A DNA stretch of 8,078 bases, taken from Desulfovibrio sp. (GTDB lineage: Bacteria > Desulfobacterota > Desulfovibrionia > Desulfovibrionales > Desulfovibrionaceae). The notes below the pieces were generated by a model. That model was not told where the DNA came from. It ran no database searches and saw nothing but the letters and a program-made list of their open reading frames with translations. Where the stretch lies: positions 52,079 through 60,156 of the forward strand of contig NZ_JAHZAA010000014.1 in the NCBI RefSeq assembly GCF_019424165.1, written 5' to 3'. Below are positions 1-7,870 of the stretch, in pieces. The stretch's first letter is position 1, and every line of letters starts with the position of its first letter. A program made the translations under genes and the position numbers.

Positions 1-1139
1 TGCCGCATTTTCTCAATGGCCTTGGCACGGTGCTGCCTTCCGGCGATGTACTTGTGACCAGCCGGGTGGACGGCCAACTGTTGCGCCTGCATTTTGCCGA
101 AGGCCAGCGCGTGAAGGCCGGAGATCTGCTGGCCGAGATTGATCCGCGTCCTTTTCAGGCCAGCCTTGACCAGGCCCTGGGCAACCTTGCCAGAGACAGA
201 GCACAGCTTGAAAACGCGCGCAAAGACCTTTCCCGCTACGCCAAGCTTGTTCAGGGCAGCTTTATCGCCGCTCAGCAGTACGAAACGCAACGCGCGCTGG
301 TGCGTCAGTACGAAGGCACGGTTGAAGCTGATCAGGCCGCCGTGGATTCTGCACGCCTGCAACTGGAATACAGCCGGATTACCGCGCCCATCAGCGGCCG
401 CCTCGGCCTGCGCAATGTGGACGAGGGCAATATGATCAAAAGCTCGGATTCCGGCGGGCTAGTGCGCATTACTGAAATCAGCCCATGTGACGTTATTTTT
501 ACCCTGCCCGAAAGTCAGGTTCCGCTGGTTGTGCAGGCCCTGCGCCGTGCTGAAGCGCAGCCCGACCCGCACCGGCTGGCGGTTCAGGCCTGGGACAGGG
601 AGCAGAAGCACCTACTGGGTACAGGCCGTCTGATTTCTCTTGATAACCAGATAGACAGCGCCACGGGTACGGTGCGCCTCAAGGCGGTTTTTCCCAACAC
701 GGACGAAGCGCTGTATCCCAACCAGTTTGTCAATGCCAGGCTTTTGGTGCGCACGCTGCATGACGCGGTTACGGTTCCCGCCGCTGCGGTGCAGCTTGGC
801 AGGCGCGGGGCCTATGTTTATGTGGTGCGCCAGGGTGAAAGGGGCGGCGATGAGGCGGAACTGCGCCTGGTCACACCGGGCATCAGTACCGGCGGGCTGA
901 CGGTCATTGAAAAAGGGCTTGCGCCTGGGGAAAAAGTGGTGGTTGATGGTCTGGACCGCCTGCGCGAAGGCATTGCCGTGCGCGTTGCGGCCACCACGGA
1001 AACGCCCAGGGCCGAAAGCGCCGATACCGTGCCTGAAAACGGCCCGGATGCCGCCTCGGCGTCTGTTCCCGGCACTCCGCCATCCGCTGGCGCATCGTCC
1101 CCGGCCGGAGCAGCGCCCGGCACGGGCGGCGCACCGTAA
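1..1139 (+). CDS. mdtA: RND efflux periplasmic adaptor subunit, MdtA-like (5' end missing)
   Basis: Periplasmic adaptor that would join the inner membrane pump encoded downstream to an outer membrane channel. The frame is open to the left edge; the first full codon is at 3 and the stop is TAA 1137-1139, giving 378 residues. About 70-80 N-terminal residues (membrane anchor or signal) are missing compared with E. coli MdtA (about 415 aa, from memory). Numbering from codon 3: first half of the lipoyl-like domain at about 20-51 (SRVDGQL, EGQRVKAGDLLAEIDP); alpha-helical hairpin at about 52-124, rich in Ala, Gln and Arg; second lipoyl half from 126 (ITAPISGRLG); then the beta-barrel (LDNQIDSATGTV, YPNQFVNARLLV) and membrane-proximal domains to about 328. 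These motifs align nearly word for word with E. coli MdtA as I recall it. The last 49 residues or so are an Ala/Pro/Gly/Ser-rich tail. The GTG at 30 lies inside the conserved domain and is not the true start. First gene of the operon visible here, with a 42-base gap to the next gene. Confidence 0.88.
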   Translation, partial: PHFLNGLGTVLPSGDVLVTSRVDGQLLRLHFAEGQRVKAGDLLAEIDPRPFQASLDQALGNLARDRAQLENARKDLSRYAKLVQGSFIAAQQYETQRALVRQYEGTVEADQAAVDSARLQLEYSRITAPISGRLGLRNVDEGNMIKSSDSGGLVRITEISPCDVIFTLPESQVPLVVQALRRAEAQPDPHRLAVQAWDREQKHLLGTGRLISLDNQIDSATGTVRLKAVFPNTDEALYPNQFVNARLLVRTLHDAVTVPAAAVQLGRRGAYVYVVRQGERGGDEAELRLVTPGISTGGLTVIEKGLAPGEKVVVDGLDRLREGIAVRVAATTETPRAESADTVPENGPDAASASVPGTPPSAGASSPAGAAPGTGGAP

Positions 1140-1181
1140 GCATTTTTTGGGGCCGTTCCGGCTCACAGGATATACGCCGCC

Positions 1182-4100
1182 ATGAATCTTTCCCGCATTT
1201 TTATTCTCCGGCCCATAGCCACGTCTCTGCTCATGGTGGCGCTGCTTCTTTCCGGTCTGCTGGGCTATCGTTATCTGCCCGTGGCGGCCCTGCCACAGAT
1301 CGACTATCCCACCATTCAGGTGCAGACCCTCTACCCGGGGGCTTCGCCCGACGTGATGGCCTCGGTGGTGACTGCGCCGCTTGAGCGTCAGTTCGGCACC
1401 ATGTCCGGCCTTGTGCAGATGAGTTCCCTTTCTTCGGCCGGGGCTTCGGTCATTACCCTGCAGTTTGACCTGTCTATGGCTCTTGATGTGGCCGAGCAGG
1501 AAGTGCAGGCGGCCATCAACGCTGCCGATAACCTGCTGCCTTCAGACCTGCCCACGCCACCTGTCTACAACAAGGTAAATCCGGCCGATCCGCCGGTCAT
1601 TACACTGGCTGTAGTCAGTGACGCCATGCCTCTGACCCGCCTTGAAGATCTGGTTGACACGCGCATGGCCCAGAAAATTTCGCAGTTGCCGGGTGTCGGC
1701 CTGGTCACCCTGTCAGGCGGCCAGCGCCCGGCCGTACGCGTGCAGATGAATCCCAGGGCTCTGGCCAATGCGGGCCTCACCCTGGCCGATGTGCGCACGG
1801 CCATTGCAAAGGCCAACGTCAATGATGCCAAAGGCAGCTTTGACGGCCCGGAGCGCGCGAGTACCATTGACGCCAATGACCAGCTTGCCTCGGCCGAGGA
1901 ATACGCCCGTACCATCATAGGCTACAAGGACGGCGCGCCCTTACGCCTGCAGGATGTGGCCGATGTGGTGGAAGGGGCTGAAAATGCGCGTCTGGCCGCC
2001 TATGTGGCGGGGCAGGGTCTGGGTTTTCGCCCGGCTATCGTGCTTTCCGTGCAGCGCCAGCCCGGCGCCAACGTCATCGGCGTGGCCGACAGCGTGACGC
2101 GACTTCTGCCCGTATTGCAGCAGACCATGCCCGGCAACGTCGAGGTGCGCGTGGTGACGGACCGCACCACCACCATCCGCGCCACGGTGCACGACGTGCA
2201 GTTGGAGCTGCTGCTGGCTGTGGGCCTTGTCATCTGGGTCATCTGGCTGTTTTTGCGCAATGCCCAGGCCACGATTATTCCGGCGCTGGCCGTGCCGCTT
2301 TCGCTGGTGGGGTCGCTGGGCGTCATGCATCTGGCGGGCTATTCCCTCAACAACCTTACTCTTATGGCTCTTGTTATCGCCACAGGTTTTGTGGTGGACG
2401 ATGCCATTGTGGTCATAGAAAATATTTCCCGTTATCTGGAGAAGGGCATGCGCCCGCTTCAGGCAGCGCTTACGGGCGCGGGCCAGATCGGCTTTACCAT
2501 CATATCCCTTACCGTTTCGCTGGTGGCCGTGCTTATTCCCCTGCTTTTTATGGGGGATGTTGTGGGGCGGCTCTTTCGCGAATTCGCTGTTACCCTGGCA
2601 GTGACCATTCTTATTTCCGCAGTTATTTCGCTTACGCTCACGCCCATGCTGTGCGCGGTCATGCTGCGGCCCGCGCGCCCCGCGGACCGTAAGGGTGAAG
2701 GGCGCTTTTTTGCCCGGCTGCTTGTCTGGTACGAGCACCGGCTTGACTGGGTGCTGGCGCATCAGGGCCTGACCCTGGCCGTGGCCGTGGGTACGCTGGC
2801 GCTTACCGTGCTGCTTTACATTGCTGTACCCAAGGGCTTTTTTCCCGTGCAGGATACGGGCGTTATCCAGGGCATGGCCGAAGCCCCGCAGGATACCTCC
2901 TTCAAGGCCATGGCCGGTCGCCAGCGCGAACTTGCAGAAGTGATCCTTGAAGACCCGGCCGTGGAAAGCGTAGTCTTTTTTGTGGGGGTAGACGGCATAA
3001 ACCAGACCATGGCCACCTCACGCCTGACCATAGAGCTGCGCCCGCTGGCCGACCGGGACGCCCGCGCTCCGGCCATTGCCCGACGCATTATGGACAGGGC
3101 CGGGTCCCTGCCGGGGATGACCCTGTATTTGCAGCCGGTACAGGACCTGACCATTGAGGATCGTGTTTCCCGCAGCCAGTACCAGTTGACGGTAGAAGCG
3201 CTGGACAGGGCGCAACTGGACACCTGGGCGCGGCGCATGGTTGAGGCCCTCAGGCAGCAGCCAGAACTGGAGCTTGTGACCAGCGACTATCAGGCTCCGG
3301 GCCGCATGGCCTGGCTCAATATCAACCGCGATGCCGCCGGGCGGCTCGGCATAAGCATGGCGGACATAGACAATGCCCTGTATGACGCCCTGGGCCAGAG
3401 GTTGATTTCCACTATTTTCACCCAGACCAACCAGTACAAGGTTGTGCTTGAGGTGGCCCCGCGTTTTCGTCAGGGTCCTGGAGATATAGAAAACATTTAC
3501 GTCAAGGGCGGCGACGGCAAGCCAGTGCCGCTGGGAAGCATCGCCACTGTTGAAGAGCGGCCCACACAGCTTTCCATTGCGCGGCAGGGGCAGTTTCCTG
3601 TAGCCATCATTGCGTTCAATGTGGCGCGGGATTCTTCTCTGGGGGCGGCTGTGGCTGCGGTCAACAGCACCTTTGAACGCCTTCAGGTTCCGGATTCGCT
3701 GCGCGTCCAGTTTCAGGGGGCCACCCAGGCGTTCATGGCGTCCACCAATAATCAGGTGTGGCTTATCCTGGCGGCCATTGTGACCATGTATATTGTGCTG
3801 GGCGTGCTGTATGAAAGCTATATTCACCCGGTGACCATTCTTTCCACCCTGCCTTCGGCCGGGGTGGGAGCCTTGCTGGCTCTCATGCTGGCCGGTATGG
3901 AGCTTGGGGTTGTGGGCATTATCGGCATTATCCTGCTCATCGGTATTGTTAAAAAGAATGCCATCATGATGATCGACTTTGCGCTGGATGCCGAGCGCAA
4001 TGAGGGCAAGGAACCGCTGGCGGCCATACGGCAGGCGTGTTTGCTGCGTTTACGCCCCATTCTCATGACAACTATGGCGGCCCTGCTCAGCGCGCTGCCC

Positions 4101-4433
4101 CTCATGATCGGCTGGGGCATGGGTGCGGAACTGCGGCGGCCTCTGGGCGTGACCATGGTGGGCGGCCTGATCGTCAGCCAGGTGCTGACCCTCTTTACCA
4201 CTCCGGTGATATACCTGTGGTTTGATCGTCTGAGCCGCCGGGTGCGCGGCAGGGGGGCGGCGTCTGCGGGCAGTGGCGGAGCCGCGTCTGATGCAGAAGA
4301 CACTCTGGATGGGGGAAATGGCCTCCATGAGGCGGTCGAGCCGGTGCGTGCCTGGGGAGACGCATCGGGGGACGATGGAGCGGCTGACATCCCTGCACGC
4401 GGAAGCACCATGCCGGACGGGAGCAGGACATGA
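1182..4433 (+). CDS. mdtB: RND multidrug efflux permease subunit, MdtB-like
   Basis: Inner membrane proton/drug antiporter of the hydrophobe/amphiphile RND (HAE1/AcrB) family, 1083 residues. The layout is the RND duplication: TM1 at about 8-29, a large periplasmic loop to about 340, TM2-TM6 at about 342-493, TM7 at about 530-549, a second periplasmic loop, then TM8-TM12 from about 859. Proton-relay residues are intact: D406-D407 in GFVVDDAIVVIENI (TM4), K925 in GIVKKNAIMMIDFA (TM10), and R956 and T963 in RLRPILMT (TM11), matching AcrB D407, D408, K940, R971 and T978. Stretches such as TAPLERQFG, SSAGASVITLQFDL, NPADPP and LGISMADIDNALYDALGQR match MdtB rather than MdtC. E. coli MdtB has about 1040 residues; the excess is mostly a Gly/Ala/Asp-rich cytoplasmic tail after about 1020. 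A weak AGGA lies at 1167-1170, 11 bases before the ATG, which sits where the family's first helix requires it. The 3' end overlaps the next start by four bases. Confidence 0.92.
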   Translation: MNLSRIFILRPIATSLLMVALLLSGLLGYRYLPVAALPQIDYPTIQVQTLYPGASPDVMASVVTAPLERQFGTMSGLVQMSSLSSAGASVITLQFDLSMALDVAEQEVQAAINAADNLLPSDLPTPPVYNKVNPADPPVITLAVVSDAMPLTRLEDLVDTRMAQKISQLPGVGLVTLSGGQRPAVRVQMNPRALANAGLTLADVRTAIAKANVNDAKGSFDGPERASTIDANDQLASAEEYARTIIGYKDGAPLRLQDVADVVEGAENARLAAYVAGQGLGFRPAIVLSVQRQPGANVIGVADSVTRLLPVLQQTMPGNVEVRVVTDRTTTIRATVHDVQLELLLAVGLVIWVIWLFLRNAQATIIPALAVPLSLVGSLGVMHLAGYSLNNLTLMALVIATGFVVDDAIVVIENISRYLEKGMRPLQAALTGAGQIGFTIISLTVSLVAVLIPLLFMGDVVGRLFREFAVTLAVTILISAVISLTLTPMLCAVMLRPARPADRKGEGRFFARLLVWYEHRLDWVLAHQGLTLAVAVGTLALTVLLYIAVPKGFFPVQDTGVIQGMAEAPQDTSFKAMAGRQRELAEVILEDPAVESVVFFVGVDGINQTMATSRLTIELRPLADRDARAPAIARRIMDRAGSLPGMTLYLQPVQDLTIEDRVSRSQYQLTVEALDRAQLDTWARRMVEALRQQPELELVTSDYQAPGRMAWLNINRDAAGRLGISMADIDNALYDALGQRLISTIFTQTNQYKVVLEVAPRFRQGPGDIENIYVKGGDGKPVPLGSIATVEERPTQLSIARQGQFPVAIIAFNVARDSSLGAAVAAVNSTFERLQVPDSLRVQFQGATQAFMASTNNQVWLILAAIVTMYIVLGVLYESYIHPVTILSTLPSAGVGALLALMLAGMELGVVGIIGIILLIGIVKKNAIMMIDFALDAERNEGKEPLAAIRQACLLRLRPILMTTMAALLSALPLMIGWGMGAELRRPLGVTMVGGLIVSQVLTLFTTPVIYLWFDRLSRRVRGRGAASAGSGGAASDAEDTLDGGNGLHEAVEPVRAWGDASGDDGAADIPARGSTMPDGSRT
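4419..4433 (+). promoter_or_regulatory. Ribosome binding site and ATGA stop/start overlap, mdtB to mdtC
   Basis: GGGAG at 4419-4423 lies six bases before the ATG at 4430, inside the last codons of mdtB. The start overlaps the mdtB TGA (4431-4433) as ATGA. This arrangement usually gives translational coupling, which would suit two proteins assembling into one trimer at fixed proportions. It also supports the upstream start of mdtC and hence its N-terminal extension. Confidence 0.7.
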
Positions 4434-7400
4434 GCGCCCCTCACAGCGCTCCGCATGAAAATACTCATGATGCGGCGCAGCAGGTTCGCAAAAAGCCCGT
4501 GCGCGGGCATCGCCTGGGGCCTGCTGATTTGCCCCTGAATATTTCCGCGCCCTTTATCCGGCGGCCTGTAGCCACCGTTCTTCTGACCATCGCCCTCACG
4601 CTGGCGGGGCTGGTGGCCTTTGGCCTGCTGCCCGTGGCTCCGCTGCCCGAAACGGATTTTCCCGTGGTTATGGTGCGGGCGCGCATGCCCGGCGCAGGCG
4701 CGGAAACTATGGCCGCCACTGTGGCCACCCCGCTGGAACGCGCCCTGGGCCGTATTGCCGGGGTGACGGAAATGACGTCGAACAGTAGCCTCGGCTCCAC
4801 CAATGTCATTTTGCAATTTGACCTGGACCGCAATATCGACGGCGCGGCCCGTGATGTGCAGTCAGCCATCAATGCCGCGCGTTCAACCCTGCCCACCATG
4901 CCGTCCAACCCGTCCTACCGCAAGGTGAACCCGGCGGGCGCGCCCATCATGATTCTGTCCGTCACTTCGGACGTGCTGACCCGCTCGCAACTGTATGATG
5001 CGGCCTCCACGGTGCTGGCGCAAAAGATATCCCAGTTGGCGGGCGTGGGTGAAGTTGTGGTGGGCGGCGGCGCGTTGCCTGCCGTGCGTGTGGAGGTTAT
5101 TCCCGATGCCTTGAGCCGGGCGGGCCTGAGCATGGCGGATGTGCGCAGGGCGTTGGCCGCTGCCAACGCCTACCTGCCCAAGGGCCAGATAGAGAGCGAG
5201 CAGAACTACTGGCTGGTGGGGGCCAACGACCAGTTACACCAGGCGGATGATTACAGGTCGCTTGTGGTGGGACGCAAGGGCGACAGGGTCATTCGCCTCG
5301 AAGACGTGGCGCAGGTGAAAGACAGTTCGCAGGATGTGCGCAACATGGCCGTGTCCAACGGCCAACCGGCTGTTCTGCTTATTGTTTTTCGCTCGCCCGG
5401 TGCCAATATCATCGAAACTGTGGACAGGGTGAAAGACATGCTGCCCCAGTTGCGTTCATGGCTGCCGGAAAGTGCGGACCTGGACCTGCGTATGGACCGC
5501 TCGCTGACCATCCGCGCGTCTTTGCACGAAGTGGAAAAAAGCCTGATGCTGGCCATGGCGCTGGTGGTTCTGGTGACCTTTCTTTTTTTGCGCAACGGGC
5601 GGGCCACCTGTATTCCGGCGGTGGCGGCTCCGGTATCCCTTATTGCCACGTTCGGCGTCATGTACCTGTGCGGCTACAGTCTGGACAACCTTTCGCTCAT
5701 GGCACTCACGGTTTCCACCGGCTTTGTGGTGGATGACGCCATTGTGGTGCTGGAAAATATCGTCCGGCGGCTTGAGCTTGGCGAAAGCCCCATGCGGGCA
5801 GCCCTGCGCGGCGCGCGGGAAGTGGGCTTTACCGTTGTTTCCATCTCCCTTTCCCTTGTGGCGGTTTTTGCGCCCATTTTGTTTATGGGCGGCGTGGTGG
5901 GGCGGCTGTTCCGGGAATTTTCTGTGGTGCTGACCACGGCTGTGCTGGTATCTATGGTGGTTTCGCTCACCACGACACCCATGATGTGCGCCAGGCTGTT
6001 ACGGCCCATCCGTACCAGGCGGAATGGCGGTTCCAGCCAGCCCGGCGGCTCTGCTCCCGATCCTGCATTGTCCTTGGCCGAAAATCCTGCGGCAGCACCA
6101 AGGCCTGGGTTTCTGGCCAAAAGCCGCGTGTGGAATGCGGTGCGGCGCTTTTTTTCAGGCATGGGCGACGCCTGGGGCAGGGTACTTGCGGGAATGCAGT
6201 CGGGCTACGCCCGCAGCCTGCCTGTGGTGTTGCGGCATCCGCGCCTGACCATGCTTACCCTGTTGCTGGTGGTGGCGGCCAATGTGTGGATGTACATCAT
6301 TGTACCCAAAGGATTTTTCCCCACGCAGGATACCGGCGTCATCATTGGCGGCATTCGCGCAGACCAGAGCGCGTCGTTTCAGGCCATGGAGAGCAAGCTG
6401 GCAAAACTTGTGGAGGTTATACGCGCCGACCCGGCGGTGCGGCAGGTTTCAGCCCATATTTCCGGCGGACGTGGCGGCGGTGGGGTATTTATCGCCCTCA
6501 AGCCGCTGGAAGAGCGCAAGGTAGGCGCGCAGGCCGTTATAGGCAGGCTGCGCGGCAAGCTTTCCGGCGAGCCGGGTTTGCAGATTTTTCTGCAACCTGC
6601 GCAGGACATCATGATGGGCGGGCGCAGTTCGCGCTCGCAGTATCAGTACACCCTGCAAGCCGACACACTGGACGACCTGCGTACCTGGGGACGCCGCATG
6701 CAGCAGGCCCTGGCGGACCTGCCCCAGTTCAAGGACGTGGACAGCGATATTGAAGAGCGGGGCCTGCAAACGATGGTTACGGTCAACCGTGATGCCCTGG
6801 CGCGGCACGGCCTGAGCATGAAGGACGTGGACGCAGCCCTGGGCAATGCCTTTGGTCAAAGCCAGGTTTCCACCATCTATCGGGACAAAAACCAGTATCG
6901 TGTGGTGCTGGAATACGATGAAAACTGGCTGCAAAGCGAGGAGGCGCTGGGCAAGGTCTACCTGTCCGGCAAGGACGGGCTTGTGCCGCTGCTTGGGGTG
7001 GCCGAGGTAGCGCCGTCATTTGCGCCTCTTTCGGTCTCGCATCAGGGGCAGTTTGCGGCCATCACCCTGTCATTCAACCTTGCGCCGGGGGTTGCCCTCT
7101 CGCAGGCGCAGGAGGCCATTGAAGAGGCGCGGGTGCGGCTCGGCGTACCGTCTTCCATTGTGGGCAGTTTTCAGGGAACGGCCAAAATGTTCAGCGATAC
7201 TGCGGGCAATCAGGTGGTTCTTATTCTGGCGGCCCTGGCGGCCCTGTATATCGTGCTTGGCGTACTGTACGAAAGCCTTATCCATCCCCTGACCATTTTA
7301 TCCACCTTGCCTTCAGCCGGGGGCGGAGCCTTGCTGGCGCTGATGCTTTTCAAGATGGAATTCAGCGTTATAGCGCTTATCGGCGTGCTGCTGCTGTGCG

Positions 7401-7777
7401 GTATTGTCAAAAAGAACGCCATCATGATGATCGACTTTGCCCTTGAAGCCTCGCGCAGCCGCAATCTGCCGCCGGACAAGGCCATTTATGAGGCCTGCCT
7501 GCTGCGTTTTCGGCCAATCATGATGACCACGGCTGCCGCCATTTTTGGCGCTGTGCCGCTTGTGCTGGGGCAGGGCGACGGCGCGGAGATCCGGCAGCCA
7601 CTGGGTGTGACCATCGTGGGGGGCCTGCTCATGAGCCAGCTTTTGACTCTGTACACCACGCCCGTGGTTTATCTGTGCCTTGACCGCGCCCGCCTGCGCA
7701 CACGCCGCTGGTGGTGGCGCATGCGCTACGGTGAAGCCGTGGCGCGCAGATTGCAGGTTTTGAGCAAGGGGGCATAG
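4430..7777 (+). CDS. mdtC: RND multidrug efflux permease subunit, MdtC-like
   Basis: Second RND inner membrane pump subunit, 1115 residues (E. coli MdtC about 1025). The MdtC identity comes from FIRRPVATVLLT, TPLERALGRIAGVTEMTS, the SSLGSTN-ILQFDLDR block, VGGGALPAVRVEV, LADQSASFQAM-like GGIRADQSASFQAM, and TLYTTPVVYLCLDR at the C-terminus. Relay residues are complete: D435-D436 (GFVVDDAIVVLENI), K995 (GIVKKNAIMM), R1026 and T1033 (RFRPIMMT). In E. coli, MdtB and MdtC form a mixed trimer (reported as two MdtB to one MdtC) with unequal roles in proton and drug handling; the same pairing is inferred here. Differences from E. coli MdtC: about 37 extra N-terminal residues (His/Lys/Arg/Ala-rich) before TM1, a cytoplasmic loop between TM6 and TM7 (about 525-588) roughly 30 residues longer, and a Gly-rich segment at 677-687. 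The ATG at 4430 is chosen because it overlaps the mdtB stop as ATGA and has GGGAG at 4419-4423, six bases upstream. A later start near 4540 would remove the extension but has no good ribosome site. Stop TAG 7775-7777. Confidence 0.92.
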   Translation: MSAPHSAPHENTHDAAQQVRKKPVRGHRLGPADLPLNISAPFIRRPVATVLLTIALTLAGLVAFGLLPVAPLPETDFPVVMVRARMPGAGAETMAATVATPLERALGRIAGVTEMTSNSSLGSTNVILQFDLDRNIDGAARDVQSAINAARSTLPTMPSNPSYRKVNPAGAPIMILSVTSDVLTRSQLYDAASTVLAQKISQLAGVGEVVVGGGALPAVRVEVIPDALSRAGLSMADVRRALAAANAYLPKGQIESEQNYWLVGANDQLHQADDYRSLVVGRKGDRVIRLEDVAQVKDSSQDVRNMAVSNGQPAVLLIVFRSPGANIIETVDRVKDMLPQLRSWLPESADLDLRMDRSLTIRASLHEVEKSLMLAMALVVLVTFLFLRNGRATCIPAVAAPVSLIATFGVMYLCGYSLDNLSLMALTVSTGFVVDDAIVVLENIVRRLELGESPMRAALRGAREVGFTVVSISLSLVAVFAPILFMGGVVGRLFREFSVVLTTAVLVSMVVSLTTTPMMCARLLRPIRTRRNGGSSQPGGSAPDPALSLAENPAAAPRPGFLAKSRVWNAVRRFFSGMGDAWGRVLAGMQSGYARSLPVVLRHPRLTMLTLLLVVAANVWMYIIVPKGFFPTQDTGVIIGGIRADQSASFQAMESKLAKLVEVIRADPAVRQVSAHISGGRGGGGVFIALKPLEERKVGAQAVIGRLRGKLSGEPGLQIFLQPAQDIMMGGRSSRSQYQYTLQADTLDDLRTWGRRMQQALADLPQFKDVDSDIEERGLQTMVTVNRDALARHGLSMKDVDAALGNAFGQSQVSTIYRDKNQYRVVLEYDENWLQSEEALGKVYLSGKDGLVPLLGVAEVAPSFAPLSVSHQGQFAAITLSFNLAPGVALSQAQEAIEEARVRLGVPSSIVGSFQGTAKMFSDTAGNQVVLILAALAALYIVLGVLYESLIHPLTILSTLPSAGGGALLALMLFKMEFSVIALIGVLLLCGIVKKNAIMMIDFALEASRSRNLPPDKAIYEACLLRFRPIMMTTAAAIFGAVPLVLGQGDGAEIRQPLGVTIVGGLLMSQLLTLYTTPVVYLCLDRARLRTRRWWWRMRYGEAVARRLQVLSKGA

Positions 7778-7801
7778 GGTATATTCATAACTCCCTTATG
7801 C
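7772..7801 (+). other. Small stem-loop at the end of mdtC
   Basis: GCATAGGG (7772-7779) can pair with CCCTTATGC (7793-7801) with one bulged base and a 13-base loop. The mdtC stop codon lies in the left arm. There is no T-run after it, so it does not look like an intrinsic terminator; it may protect the 3' end of the mRNA or be chance. Confidence 0.25.
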
Positions 7802-7845
7802 TCTATGACGAACCCTCGCCAATGCTATGACCCCCATCAAGCAGA

Positions 7846-7870
7846 TAAAGCAAAAAGCCCACCAGGGGCT
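7846..7870 (-). terminator. Intrinsic terminator candidate, minus strand
   Basis: Read on the minus strand, AGCCC (complement of 7866-7870) and GGGCT (complement of 7856-7860) form a 5-bp GC-rich stem around a 5-base loop, followed by TTTTGCTTT. This is a normal, if short, intrinsic terminator for transcription coming from the right. Its first arm uses the outermost bases of the palindrome's left end. On the plus strand the same hairpin has no T-run directly after it. Confidence 0.4.

Noticed and set aside
30..32. GTG as the start of the adaptor gene
   Set aside because: The frame is open to the left edge and the upstream residues PHFLNGLGT match the conserved PRYLTGLGT-type segment of MdtA, so the real start is outside the window.
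1941..2762. 273-residue minus-strand open frame
   Set aside because: Antisense to the transmembrane core of mdtB; its His/Gln/Lys-rich product follows from complementing hydrophobic codons.
3824..4816. 330-residue minus-strand open frame
   Set aside because: It lies antisense across the mdtB/mdtC junction, which is firmly coding on the plus strand. Its product is Arg/His/Pro-rich without domains, as expected of a GC-rich shadow frame.
5986..6753. 255-residue plus-strand frame inside mdtC
   Set aside because: It is an alternative frame within a region where the mdtC frame carries recognisable RND sequence throughout.
7780..7785. TATATT as a promoter -10 box after mdtC
   Set aside because: The nearest -35-like hexamer (TTGAGC at 7760) is only 14 bases away and no good start follows within a normal distance.
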